Made by a program: the position numbers and the translations under genes
Shown here: in pieces, positions 8,315 to 15,887 of the stretch
Numbering within the stretch: the first letter of the stretch is position 1
Layout: each line of letters starts with the position of its first letter
Source of the DNA: Candidatus Cloacimonadota bacterium
GTDB lineage: Bacteria; Cloacimonadota; Cloacimonadia; JGIOTU-2
Assembly (NCBI GenBank): GCA_021160355.1
Contig: JAGHCS010000106.1
Coordinates: forward strand, 1 to 18,926
Direction of reading: 5' to 3'
Length of the DNA stretch: 18,926 bases
Notes under the pieces: generated by a model
What the model was told of the DNA's origin: nothing
What the model saw: only the letters and a program-made list of their open reading frames with translations
Databases searched by the model: none

Positions 8315-9580
8315 ATGGATGAAATTTTAGTACGCGGCGGACGCACACTCTCAGGAACAATTACTGCGAATGGCTCCAAGAATGCCGGACTGCCCATTCT
8401 GGCAGCAACACTCCTTGCTGATGGAGAATATCATATAAAGAACATTCCCAATCTCTCAGATATTCGTACGATGATCAAACTGCTCAGAACGATCAGCACT
8501 GAAGCCGAATTTACCGACCATGAGCTGAGGATCATAACCAAAAAAGAAAAGAATCATGAAGCCCCTTATGAGCTTGTGAAAACAATGCGCGCTTCGATCT
8601 ATGCGCTTGGACCGTTGCTTGCTCGCTGTGGTGAGGCGAAGGTCTCCTTCCCGGGCGGATGCGCACTCGGTGCACGACCTATAGATTATCATCTGGAAGC
8701 ACTTCATAAACTGAATGTTACCATACAGATAAAACACGGATATATCTATGCAAAAACAAAGGGTCTGCAAGGCGCACAAATATATTTTGAAAACAAAACT
8801 GTTGGTGCTACTGCAAATGTGATGATGGCAGCAGTTCTCGCTGAAGGTACGACTGTCATACAAAATGCTGCATGTGAACCTGAGATAAGCAGTCTCGGAG
8901 ACTTCTTAAATAAAATGGGAGCTCATGTCGAGGGACACGGCACAGAAAGTATTACCGTGCAAGGCGTAAAAGAGCTTCACCCTGTTTATTATTCTCTTAT
9001 CCCGGACAGAATAGAAGTGGGAACGCTTCTCGTCGCAGGTGCAATCACAAATGGTAAAATTACTGTGACTAATTGCATGCCGGAACATTCTGGCATCGTG
9101 TTGAACAAGCTCCGCGACATTGGATATACCATAGAAATAGAAGGACACTCTATAACGATTTACAATAAAGGCAAGAGAAAACCTATAGAGATCTCAACCA
9201 ATCCCTATCCGGCATTCCCGACTGATCTTCAGCCACTTTTTGCTGCACTGCTATCTACAATTGAAGGGAAAAGCATTATCAATGAGAATATTTTCTCTGA
9301 CAGATTTATGTACATAAGCGAACTCCAACGTTTGGGAGCAGATATAAAATTATCCGGAAGCAGAATCAGTATAAATGGTGGCAACAAGCTCTCCGGAGCA
9401 CCGGTCATGGCTCCGGACATCAGGGCTGCAGCAGCACTTGTTACCGCTGCACTGGCATCAGAAGGAGAAACAAGAATATCCCGCGTGTATCATCTTGACC
9501 GTGGCTATGAGCATCTTGAAAACAAACTTGCTTCCCTCGGCGCTGATATTGAAAGAATAGAGACGGATGCACTATATTGA
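8315..9580 (+). CDS. murA: UDP-N-acetylglucosamine 1-carboxyvinyltransferase MurA
   Basis: MurA transfers enolpyruvate from phosphoenolpyruvate to UDP-GlcNAc, the first committed step of peptidoglycan synthesis in the cytoplasm. The protein has 421 residues, almost the length of the E. coli enzyme (419). Visible key residues are Lys22-Asn23 in NGSKNAG, the active-site Cys116 in PGGCALGARPID (equivalent to Cys115, the fosfomycin target), and the FPTDLQP segment carrying the catalytic aspartate. The two inside-out alpha/beta domains are complete to RIETDALY. Because Cys116 is present, natural fosfomycin resistance of the Cys-to-Asp kind is not expected. No clear Shine-Dalgarno site precedes the ATG. 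pgpA begins 2 nt after the stop, indicating coupling. Confidence 0.97.
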   Translation: MDEILVRGGRTLSGTITANGSKNAGLPILAATLLADGEYHIKNIPNLSDIRTMIKLLRTISTEAEFTDHELRIITKKEKNHEAPYELVKTMRASIYALGPLLARCGEAKVSFPGGCALGARPIDYHLEALHKLNVTIQIKHGYIYAKTKGLQGAQIYFENKTVGATANVMMAAVLAEGTTVIQNAACEPEISSLGDFLNKMGAHVEGHGTESITVQGVKELHPVYYSLIPDRIEVGTLLVAGAITNGKITVTNCMPEHSGIVLNKLRDIGYTIEIEGHSITIYNKGKRKPIEISTNPYPAFPTDLQPLFAALLSTIEGKSIINENIFSDRFMYISELQRLGADIKLSGSRISINGGNKLSGAPVMAPDIRAAAALVTAALASEGETRISRVYHLDRGYEHLENKLASLGADIERIETDALY

Positions 9581-9582
9581 GT

Positions 9583-10053
9583 ATGCTGAAATTCTTTAGA
9601 AATCTTCTTGTTTCATTTGGTTTTGTAGGATACTTCCCTATTTTATCAGGAACCATTACCTCAATTATTACTGCTCTTTTATATTTTTTACTCATCCCGC
9701 CACTCAGTGCGCTGGGCAATCTTATTCTGATTGTGTTAGTACTTATTATCAGTCTAATCTTCGTTCCCATAATAAAGAGTGCAGAGAAGGATATGGGACA
9801 TGATAGCAGAAAGATCACCATTGATGAAGTGATCGGTTTTTTCTTCGCAGTTATGTTTCTCCCCCACAATTTGATGATTTTTATATACGCACTCATCCTC
9901 TTTCGCATATTTGATATAGTTAAGCCAACTCCTATTAATCAGCTGCAAAAACTTCCTCATGGATGGGGTGTACTTGCAGATGATGTTGCAGCAGGTCTGT
10001 GCTCAAATATAATAATTCAGCTCCTCCTGATATTTTTCCCTCAACTATTTTAG
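9583..10053 (+). CDS. pgpA: Phosphatidylglycerophosphatase A
   Basis: PgpA removes the phosphate from phosphatidylglycerol phosphate to give phosphatidylglycerol, in the inner membrane. The 156-residue protein has the family pattern: GYFPILSGTITS near the N-terminus, DEVIGFFFAVMFLP in the middle, and FRIFDIVKPTPINQ followed by LADDVAAG towards the end, with acidic residues for metal and phosphate chemistry. Four hydrophobic stretches fit membrane helices (about residues 20-40, 45-65, 86-108 and 135-155). The ATG at 9583, 2 nt after the murA stop, is preferred; a TTG at 9577 overlapping the murA stop would add two residues. The gene ends 5 bp from the convergent esterase gene, leaving no room for a separate terminator. 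Confidence 0.93.
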   Translation: MLKFFRNLLVSFGFVGYFPILSGTITSIITALLYFLLIPPLSALGNLILIVLVLIISLIFVPIIKSAEKDMGHDSRKITIDEVIGFFFAVMFLPHNLMIFIYALILFRIFDIVKPTPINQLQKLPHGWGVLADDVAAGLCSNIIIQLLLIFFPQLF

Positions 10054-10058
10054 ATAAA

Positions 10059-11201
10059 CTATTTACTAAAAAATTCAATCAAAATATCACCCAGGTGACC
10101 GCGCCAGTTTCCCCAGCTATGTCCTTCAGGAAATTCTTTATAAGTTAAAGGATATTCTTTATCTGACAGTATAGGAATAAACTGTTCGGCAAGCTCTTCG
10201 AGCATTGGAATATCATATTTTCCAATATCAATGTAGATTTGAAGGGGTAGTTTGTCAGATGTTGCGAATTCCGTTTGCAGAGTTTCCTCCACATAGGATG
10301 ACTGTGCTCCAATTTTTCGGAAAAGCTCCGGATAATGAAATCCAAGCCACAATGATATATTTCCTCCATTTGAAGCTCCAATAACTGCGTGATCTTCCGG
10401 ATCGCCAGAAACATTGTAATCATTATAAAGGAATGGAAATACAGTTTCAGCTATGAAGTTACCATACTCGTCCTTTAAAGCACCTGCATACTCCTCATTC
10501 CTTTTTACAGGTGAGATGAACACTCCAATGATCGGTTCTATCATCTCATGAAATATCAGGTAATCTAAAATATTTTTCGCCATTGCGAAATTGAGATAAT
10601 CACTACCATCTTGAAATAGAATGATGGGCAATTTTTTATATTCGGAAGATTTGTATGGCAAATACAGAATAACATCCCGATCCTGCTGTAAATATTCGCA
10701 ATATAGAGTCGTGTTCTTCAATGTGCCGTGAAATAAGTCATCATAACAGTCCATTTCTGGTGCAGGAACATATTCCGGCATCATGAGTTCGGAATTATTC
10801 CCAAACCCGCCGGGAATTCTTTTGGGATTGAGCGGATCTAATAACCATGTATCACCATTGATCACAAATTTGTAATCCAAACGTGCATCTGGCTCGAACT
10901 GAGCAGTATAGTACCAAAGGTCGGTATATGGTACATTCTCGCATTCAATGTCAAGCTGCCAGTTATTAAAATCACCTGTGAGAAAAACAGATATCGCTTT
11001 CTGCCGGATCACAAAATGCACAAGTGTATCTTCTTCAATTATTGGAAAAGAAGGAAATGAACTGATAAATTTATCAACGAGTTTATACTTCTCGGGTATT
11101 GGAAAGGAATTCAGCTTATCCAGAAACTCTTCAAAATTCATAGCTGACTCGCATAATACAGGAATAATCCAAATAAGTATCATTAGTATTATTTTTTTCA
11201 T
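10059..11201 (-). CDS. Secreted CBM48/E-set plus esterase (Fes-like alpha/beta hydrolase)
   Basis: This 380-residue protein has an N-terminal signal peptide (MKKIILMILIWIIPVLC, cleavage near SA). Residues about 55-145 form an E-set/CBM48-type domain (FVIRQKAISVFLTGDFNNW, then YKFVINGDTWLLDP), which binds glycan or packs on the catalytic domain in related enzymes. Residues about 160-380 match the putative esterase family of enterochelin esterase and feruloyl esterase modules: nucleophile Ser277 in GASNGG, a candidate acid Asp330 in GKYDIP, and His361 in EGHSWGNW. The family hydrolyses ester bonds of siderophores or plant-cell-wall feruloyl groups; the substrate cannot be decided here. Cys17 is not in a proper lipobox (PVLC), so a lipoprotein is unlikely. 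The gene stands alone, divergent from the OsmC gene, and its ATG lacks a Shine-Dalgarno site. Confidence 0.87.
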   Translation of the reverse strand: MKKIILMILIWIIPVLCESAMNFEEFLDKLNSFPIPEKYKLVDKFISSFPSFPIIEEDTLVHFVIRQKAISVFLTGDFNNWQLDIECENVPYTDLWYYTAQFEPDARLDYKFVINGDTWLLDPLNPKRIPGGFGNNSELMMPEYVPAPEMDCYDDLFHGTLKNTTLYCEYLQQDRDVILYLPYKSSEYKKLPIILFQDGSDYLNFAMAKNILDYLIFHEMIEPIIGVFISPVKRNEEYAGALKDEYGNFIAETVFPFLYNDYNVSGDPEDHAVIGASNGGNISLWLGFHYPELFRKIGAQSSYVEETLQTEFATSDKLPLQIYIDIGKYDIPMLEELAEQFIPILSDKEYPLTYKEFPEGHSWGNWRGHLGDILIEFFSK

Positions 11202-11205
11202 AGTA

Positions 11206-11239
11206 AGAATCTATCGATCTGGCAACGCTCTCTGTCAAA
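11206..11239 (-). promoter_or_regulatory. Promoter of the esterase gene, predicted leaderless
   Basis: On the minus strand TTTGACA (11239-11233) is followed by TAGATTCT (11213-11206), and the ATG at 11201 comes 4 nt later. The distance from TTGACA to ATG is 37 nt. The spacing between TTTG and TAGA (22 nt) is slightly long. There is no purine-rich ribosome binding site. Confidence 0.45.
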
Positions 11240-11274
11240 CTATCTACATTTTTTTACAAAATAAATAAATTAAA

Positions 11275-11305
11275 TTTGACAAATTTTCCATTCATTTTAC
11301 GCTTC
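11275..11305 (+). promoter_or_regulatory. Promoter of the OsmC-like gene and purC, predicted leaderless
   Basis: TTTGACA at 11275-11281 is followed, 19 nt after TTTG, by TACGCTTC (11298-11305), close to a TAnnTTTG element. The preferred ATG at 11315 comes 9 nt later with no Shine-Dalgarno site. It lies back to back with the esterase promoter in a 113-bp divergent gap. Confidence 0.5.
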
Positions 11306-11314
11306 ATGTGTAAT

Positions 11315-11740
11315 ATGAAAGCAAAAGTGACATTAATCGATAAGCTACAATTCAATGCAGTTGCAGATTCCAATCATGCAATAATAATAGACGCTGGTAA
11401 AGATATGAGTTTTGATCAGGGTTCAAGACCAAAAGAACTTGTATTGATGGGTTTGATAGGCTGCACAGGCATGGATGTGGTATCTCTTCTCACAAAAATG
11501 AGAGTTCCATTTAAGGATTTCAGTGTCTCAGCAGAAGCAGAATTAACTACTGAACACCCAAAGATTTTCTCAAAAATCCACATAATCTATACTATTATCG
11601 GAGATAACATAGACGAAGCAAAAGTAGAAAAAGCGATCACGCTTTCGCAGGAGCGCTATTGTGGTGTAACTGTAATGTTAGAAAAGTCTTCGAAAATAAC
11701 TCATTCATTTTATGTTAATAAAGAAAAGCAAGGGGAATGA
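11315..11740 (+). CDS. OsmC/Ohr family protein
   Basis: This is a 141-residue protein of the OsmC fold. Members are usually thiol peroxidases that reduce organic hydroperoxides. The two family cysteines are visible: Cys50 in GLIGCTGMDVVSLL and Cys116 in ERYCGVTVML. It belongs to the OsmC/YhfA-like branch rather than clearly to Ohr, so the substrate is open. The start at 11315 (MKAKVTLID) is chosen because it gives the usual N-terminus; an in-frame ATG at 11306 and a TTG at 11276 lie upstream, but the TTG overlaps the promoter box. purC starts 9 nt after the stop, and they are probably one transcript. A link between peroxide defence and purine synthesis is not obvious. Confidence 0.9.
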   Translation: MKAKVTLIDKLQFNAVADSNHAIIIDAGKDMSFDQGSRPKELVLMGLIGCTGMDVVSLLTKMRVPFKDFSVSAEAELTTEHPKIFSKIHIIYTIIGDNIDEAKVEKAITLSQERYCGVTVMLEKSSKITHSFYVNKEKQGE

Positions 11741-11749
11741 TCGTAGATA

Positions 11750-12640
11750 ATGACACAACTTAGAGACATGTTTCCTCTCAAGCGGGGAAAAGTGCGGGAT
11801 TTGTATGATCTTGGAAACGAGCTTCTCATTGTTGCTTCAGATAGGATCTCCGCGTTTGACTTTATCCTGCATAACGAAATCCCGGACAAGGGAAAAATTC
11901 TTAATCAAATATCTGCATATTGGTTTGACCGCACAGCTTCTATCATACCAAATCATATTATTGCCACAGACGTGAAAGACTTTCCAATAAAGATCGGGGA
12001 TGTGTCTGACGATATAGACAAACGCTCGATGCTGGTTAAAAAAGCTGATAAATTCCCTATTGAATGCATAGTGCGAGGTTACATTACAGGCAGTGGGTGG
12101 AAGGATTACAAAAAGACAGGAAAAGTCTGCGGAATAAAATTGCCCGAAGGGCTTGTTGAATCCGAGAAGCTTTCCGAACCGCTTTTCACTCCTTCGACCA
12201 AAGCTGAAAAAGGGCATGACGAAAATATCAGTTTTGAAGAAATGTCTCACGTAATCGATCCCATCCTCTCAAAAAGGATCAAAGAGGTAAGTCTTCAGCT
12301 TTACTCATTTGCACATGATGTTCTTATTGAAAAGAATATCATCCTTGCTGACACAAAATTTGAGTTCGGACTCTTTAACAATGAAGTTATTCTAATTGAT
12401 GAAATATTCACGCCGGATTCTTCTCGCTTCTGGGATAAAAAGGAGTATGAGCCCAGCAGATCACAGAAAAGCTTCGACAAACAATTTGTGCGTGATTATC
12501 TTATTTCAAAGGGCATCCAACAAAAAAAACATATTGCAGCGGATGATGAAATTCTTCGTCTTCCAGAAAACATCATAGAAAAAACACGTGAAAAATACAT
12601 GCAGGCATATTCCAGGATCACAGGAAAGACATCTTTATGA
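11750..12640 (+). CDS. purC: Phosphoribosylaminoimidazole-succinocarboxamide synthase PurC
   Basis: PurC joins CAIR and aspartate using ATP to make SAICAR in de novo purine synthesis, in the cytoplasm. The 296-residue form matches the longer, yeast-like type rather than the 237-residue E. coli type. Motifs in order are RGKVRDLYDLG (nucleotide loop), VASDRISAFDFIL, ECIVRGYITGSGW, LFTPSTKAEKGHDENIS, DTKFEFGLFN, and LIDEIFTPDSSRFW (the second SAICAR-synthase signature). All are complete. A purine-rich AAGGGGA at 11730-11736 lies somewhat far (13 nt) from the ATG. The stop overlaps the next ATG by 4 nt (ATGA), so the response regulator is translationally coupled. No other purine gene is nearby. 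Confidence 0.97.
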   Translation: MTQLRDMFPLKRGKVRDLYDLGNELLIVASDRISAFDFILHNEIPDKGKILNQISAYWFDRTASIIPNHIIATDVKDFPIKIGDVSDDIDKRSMLVKKADKFPIECIVRGYITGSGWKDYKKTGKVCGIKLPEGLVESEKLSEPLFTPSTKAEKGHDENISFEEMSHVIDPILSKRIKEVSLQLYSFAHDVLIEKNIILADTKFEFGLFNNEVILIDEIFTPDSSRFWDKKEYEPSRSQKSFDKQFVRDYLISKGIQQKKHIAADDEILRLPENIIEKTREKYMQAYSRITGKTSL

Positions 12641-13008
12641 AAACCATACTCATTGTCGATGACGAACATGATACTTTAGATTTTCTTTCTTATGTGCTCC
12701 CAAAAAGGAACTACAAGGTGATCACTGTAGATAATGGTTTCGATGCGCTGCAGACCATTCGTGAACAGCATATCGATCTTGTACTCAGCGATATTGCAAT
12801 GCCGGATATGGATGGATATGACCTCTATTCACAGATTCGTAACTTTGATGATACGATACCGATAGTTATGATGACGGGGTTCGGATATGACCCAAATCAT
12901 GTTCTAGTTAAAGCCAAAAAGGATGGCTTACACGATATAATTTTTAAACCCTTTGAAATCGATGATCTTGTTCATATGATCAAAAAGGCAATAGGAAAAA
13001 AAGTATAG
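12637..13008 (+). CDS. Receiver-only (CheY-like) response regulator
   Basis: This 123-residue protein is a single receiver domain with no output domain. The phosphorylation site is complete: acidic pair Asp8-Asp9 (VDDEHD), phospho-acceptor Asp52 in LSDIAMPDMDG, switch Thr80 in MMTGFG and Lys104 in FKPF. The beta4-alpha4 region is slightly extended (GYDPNHVLVKAKKDG). It should pass phosphoryl groups by protein contact, in a phosphorelay or by docking on a target protein. No histidine kinase or chemotaxis gene is in the window, so the partner is unknown. The start overlaps the purC stop by 4 nt, with AGGA 11 nt upstream. Cotranscription with purC and the OsmC gene is unusual, and any functional link is speculative. 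Confidence 0.93.
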   Translation: MKTILIVDDEHDTLDFLSYVLPKRNYKVITVDNGFDALQTIREQHIDLVLSDIAMPDMDGYDLYSQIRNFDDTIPIVMMTGFGYDPNHVLVKAKKDGLHDIIFKPFEIDDLVHMIKKAIGKKV

Positions 13009-13065
13009 GATTTATTTGAAAGTTCTGTTAAGAATGCAATTTTTTACAAAAAATACGGAGGTGTC

Positions 13066-13401
13066 ATGAAAGGTAAATTCACAAGAAGCAAAGTATCCCC
13101 CAAAAATCACAAAAAGGTAATTTCATTTATTTATGCCCATGATATTCAGGGTGATGATATTATAAAACTCGAACATTATCTTGAAGAACGGAATGATCTT
13201 CACCACATCTATATCATCATGGAAAAGAATCCTTCTCAAAATATCATCACGATTTGTAACCGGTACAATCATATAAAACTGATCTACAGTGCTAATCCTG
13301 CCGTAGAAATACAGGATATCAAGCGGCAATTCGACGGGGTGAATGTAAAATTTGAAGACAGGAATTTTAATGATATAAAAAGCAGATCACTTGAGCATTA
13401 A
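13066..13401 (+). CDS. Uncharacterised 111-residue protein
   Basis: I do not recognise this protein. It is small, soluble and charged, with a basic N-terminus (MKGKFTRSKVSPKNHKK) and an alternating strand/helix pattern: VISFIYAHD, an acidic helix (KLEHYLEER), HIYIIME, NIITICNRY and IKLIYS, then VKFED. This suggests a small alpha/beta fold, perhaps Rossmann- or receiver-like without the conserved Asp set. There is no signal peptide or membrane segment. It is a real gene by its strong Shine-Dalgarno site (CGGAGGT, 5 nt before ATG), good spacing after the response regulator (57 nt gap) and a terminator right behind it. A role together with the response regulator is possible by position only. Confidence 0.75.
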   Translation: MKGKFTRSKVSPKNHKKVISFIYAHDIQGDDIIKLEHYLEERNDLHHIYIIMEKNPSQNIITICNRYNHIKLIYSANPAVEIQDIKRQFDGVNVKFEDRNFNDIKSRSLEH

Positions 13402-13426
13402 AAGCTCATTGGACAAAAATATTTCT

Positions 13427-13457
13427 AAGAGGTGATTTTTGAATCACCTCTTTTTTT
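13427..13457 (+). terminator. Rho-independent terminator ending the OsmC-purC-regulator run
   Basis: A perfect 11-bp stem (13427-13437 with 13442-13452) has a TTTG loop, and a seven-T run (13451-13457) overlaps its 3' end. Confidence 0.9.
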
Positions 13458-13507
13458 GATTGTTTTGAATTTTTGGTGGGTTGACATAGTAAATATACTT
13501 AAAATCT

Positions 13508-13585
13508 GAATATCCAATATCCAACACGGAATATCCAATACCCATTTATCACGGCGTATCCGTCAGCTGACTGAGAAGACGGAAG
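13508..13585. repeat. Left dispersed repeat unit
   Basis: Two direct copies of GAATATCCAATA (13508-13519, 13529-13540; 21-bp period) are followed by a unit centred on the palindrome GTCAGCTGAC (13562-13571), within ATCCGTCAGCTGACTGAG. The decamer AATATCCAAT is the reverse complement of ATTGGATATT, found at both ends of the right unit. This looks like an extragenic repeat family member. Confidence 0.6.
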
Positions 13586-13950
13586 TATTTTTTCTTTATC
13601 GCATTTTGTATTTTTCAACATATCATAGCTCATACAAAGTATTGGAATATACACATATAGTAAAGCAGATAATCTAATAGAATGTTGGATTTATTTTATC
13701 AAAAAAAATATTTTCGATCACACTTACTCTCTCAACTCTTTAAAATCTGATTACGTAGTTTCTTTTCGTAACGTACGTTAAAATCACAAAACTTTCTGTG
13801 GGAAAAAAAGTAATAAAACTTTTTTCTATTTTACTCAATTTGATTTTCTCTTCATGATTGGATCTCGTTCTCTTTTTTTATTCTGAAACAATATATAGGA
13901 ATATTTACAAGTATTAGGGTTAAGAACACTCTTTTTCTTTTTCCTTCATC

Positions 13951-14020
13951 ATTGGATATTCCATGCTTGTCGGGTCGAATCCGCCAGCTGGTGGAGAAAA
14001 CTGATTGAATATTGGATATT
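13951..14020. repeat. Right dispersed repeat unit
   Basis: ATTGGATATT occurs at 13951-13960 and again at 14011-14020. Between them is ATCCGCCAGCTGGTGGAG with the palindrome CCAGCTGG (13984-13991), a close relative of the core in the left unit. The two units stand in roughly inverted orientation around about 370 bp of AT-rich sequence. Confidence 0.6.
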
Positions 14021-14063
14021 ATTGTTCACCTACCCGCACAGGTCATAAAAAAGTCTTTTTATA

Positions 14064-15887
14064 CTATTTTTGCGATGTTACTTTTTGGAGAGATGTAAGA
14101 ATTTTACTGGCAATTTTGATGCTGATCCCTGGTATTAAAGAGAGCTCCTCTATCGTTGCGTCCCGTATCTTCTGAACAGATCCAAAATAAGAAAGAAGGA
14201 GCATTTTCCTCTTTTCCCCGATACCATCGATCCCATCTAATTCTGAATAATGTGTCTTTTTGTCCCGTATATTTTTATGATACGTTATAGCAAATCGATG
14301 GGCTTCATCACGAATTTGCTGCAGCAGTTTGAGGGCATATGAAGTTTTCGGTATTATTATTGGTTCTTTCCTGGCGGGTTCGAAGATCTCTTCTAACCGC
14401 TTTGCAAGAGAAAAAAGCAATACTGAATAATTTGAATTTTTCAAAGCCTGCTCAGCAGCAGAAAGCTGTCCTTTACCCCCATCTATAAGAATAATATCCG
14501 GTTTGTCGACGTTCTCATCCTCGAGATGAGTAAGATATCGCGACACTGCTTCATTCATCATTTTATAATCATCAATACCGGGTACCATCTTGATCTTGAA
14601 TCTGCGATACTGGCTTTTCTTCGGTTTGCCATTATCAAAAAATACCATTGAAGCAACCGCATCTTTACCGAACAGGTTGGACACATCGAATGCAGCAATC
14701 TTTCTCGGCAAATGTGCAAGATGTAGTTTTTCCTTCAGTTCTTTTACTGCAAAGACTGTTCGATGGGATGACTTGATATGCACTAATTTTTTTTCTTCAA
14801 CAAGTAAAAATGCATTGTGCTTTGCCATGTCCAGAAGCTTTTTCTTATCTCCACGCTGCGGAACATGAATTTTCGTTTTGAGTAATTCCTCAAGAAGCAG
14901 ACTATCTTCCGGCTCCCGTTGAATCATAAGTATTGGAGGTATATCTTCTCGGTAATTATAATAATGGGTAATAAAACGCAAAAGTATGAGAGACAGTTTT
15001 TCTTGCTCTGTATTTTCAAGAAAATAGTGTTCTTTCTTAATGAGTTTACCATCACGAATTTTAAGAATCACACTGCAGCATTCCGATTCCCATCTGCCAA
15101 TCCCGATCACATCAGCATCTGAGAGAGATTGGTTACTCATGATCTGCTTTTTAGCTACATGGTTGATCTCCAATATCTGGTCACGGTACTGGGATGCCTT
15201 TTCAAACTGTTGATTTAAAGCAGCTTTTTCCATTTGTGATCTTAGTTGAGATATTATATCATCTGTTTTTCCTTTTAGGAACAGAACTACCTGTTTAATC
15301 CGCTCACGATATTCTTCAAATGAAATGTTTCCTATACATGGAGCGTCACATTTGTTTATCTGAAAATTCAAACATGCGCGACCAGCATCTTTTTCTCCCT
15401 TTATTACTTTGGGAATATACTTATTACATGTTCTTAATTTGAATATTTTCTCAAGGAGTATGAGCGTATTCCGAACCGAATGTGCTTCTGTGTAGGGACC
15501 AAAATATTTTGCGCCGTCCCGCTCTATACTTCGTGTCACGACTACTCGTGGAAATGCATCTTTCATCGTGATTTTCAGGTAGGGATAGCGCTTATCGTCC
15601 TTTAATGACACATTGAATTTGGGACGATGTTTTTTTATAAGTGTGTCTTCGAGAATAAGCGCATCGAGCTCACTGCGGGTTACAATATAATCAAGATTGG
15701 CAATTCTGCTCACAAGCACTTCGGTGCGGGGATGGTCAAAGTTGTTTCTACTAAAATAGGATGAAACCCTCTTTTTTAAATTCTTTGCTTTTCCCACATA
15801 AATGATCGTGCCCTTAGTGCTTTTCATCAAATACACACCCGGATTATGAGGAATCAGTTTTAATTTTTCCTGAACTACAGGTTTCAT
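14064..15887 (-). CDS. uvrC: Excinuclease ABC subunit C (UvrC)
   Basis: UvrC makes both incisions around DNA lesions in nucleotide excision repair with UvrA and UvrB. It has 607 residues, close to the E. coli protein (610). Domains in order: GIY-YIG nuclease, about 12-90 (NPGVYLMKS, IIYVGKAKNLKKRVSSYF), for the 3' incision; a Cys-containing linker (CNKYIPKV, ACLNFQINKCDAPC); the UVR motif near 200-235 (EKAALNQQFEKASQYRDQI), which binds UvrB; the RNase-H-like nuclease for the 5' incision (AAFDVSNLFGKDAV, LIDGGKGQLSAA, RDEAHRFAITYH); and tandem helix-hairpin-helix motifs at the end (LDGIDGIGEKRK, LIPGISIKIASK). Catalytic sites look intact. The ATG overlaps the murJ stop by 4 nt with no Shine-Dalgarno site, so translation probably depends on coupling. 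No strong terminator follows. Confidence 0.97.
   Translation of the reverse strand: MKPVVQEKLKLIPHNPGVYLMKSTKGTIIYVGKAKNLKKRVSSYFSRNNFDHPRTEVLVSRIANLDYIVTRSELDALILEDTLIKKHRPKFNVSLKDDKRYPYLKITMKDAFPRVVVTRSIERDGAKYFGPYTEAHSVRNTLILLEKIFKLRTCNKYIPKVIKGEKDAGRACLNFQINKCDAPCIGNISFEEYRERIKQVVLFLKGKTDDIISQLRSQMEKAALNQQFEKASQYRDQILEINHVAKKQIMSNQSLSDADVIGIGRWESECCSVILKIRDGKLIKKEHYFLENTEQEKLSLILLRFITHYYNYREDIPPILMIQREPEDSLLLEELLKTKIHVPQRGDKKKLLDMAKHNAFLLVEEKKLVHIKSSHRTVFAVKELKEKLHLAHLPRKIAAFDVSNLFGKDAVASMVFFDNGKPKKSQYRRFKIKMVPGIDDYKMMNEAVSRYLTHLEDENVDKPDIILIDGGKGQLSAAEQALKNSNYSVLLFSLAKRLEEIFEPARKEPIIIPKTSYALKLLQQIRDEAHRFAITYHKNIRDKKTHYSELDGIDGIGEKRKMLLLSYFGSVQKIRDATIEELSLIPGISIKIASKILTSLQKVTSQK

Larger units (their letters stand above)
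13458..14063. other. Gene-free AT-rich intergenic stretch with dispersed repeats
   Basis: About 600 bp between two 3' gene ends (plus-strand 111-residue gene and minus-strand uvrC). I see no credible ORF. It contains long T- and A-rich tracts, two related palindromic units near its ends (described separately) and a perfect 12-bp palindrome TAACGTACGTTA at 13769-13780. A TTGACA at 13481 has no matching downstream element. Confidence 0.7.

Noticed and set aside
8456..8863. 135-codon minus-strand ORF inside murA, and similar antisense ORFs in other genes
   Set aside because: They lie wholly within well-supported genes, have no ribosome binding sites and encode no recognisable domain; shadows of the real frames.
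11276..11314. TTG start adding 13 residues to the OsmC-like protein
   Set aside because: The TTG is part of the promoter box, and the added residues do not belong to the family N-terminus; the ATG at 11315 fits better.
13481..13486. TTGACA after the second terminator as promoter of an intergenic RNA
   Set aside because: No downstream element at the right spacing, no ATG 37 nt away and no structured transcript recognisable.
14045..14062. ATAAAAA-AGTC-TTTTTAT hairpin just after the uvrC stop
   Set aside because: The 7-bp stem is entirely A-T and the T-run is part of the stem, so it would be a weak terminator at best.
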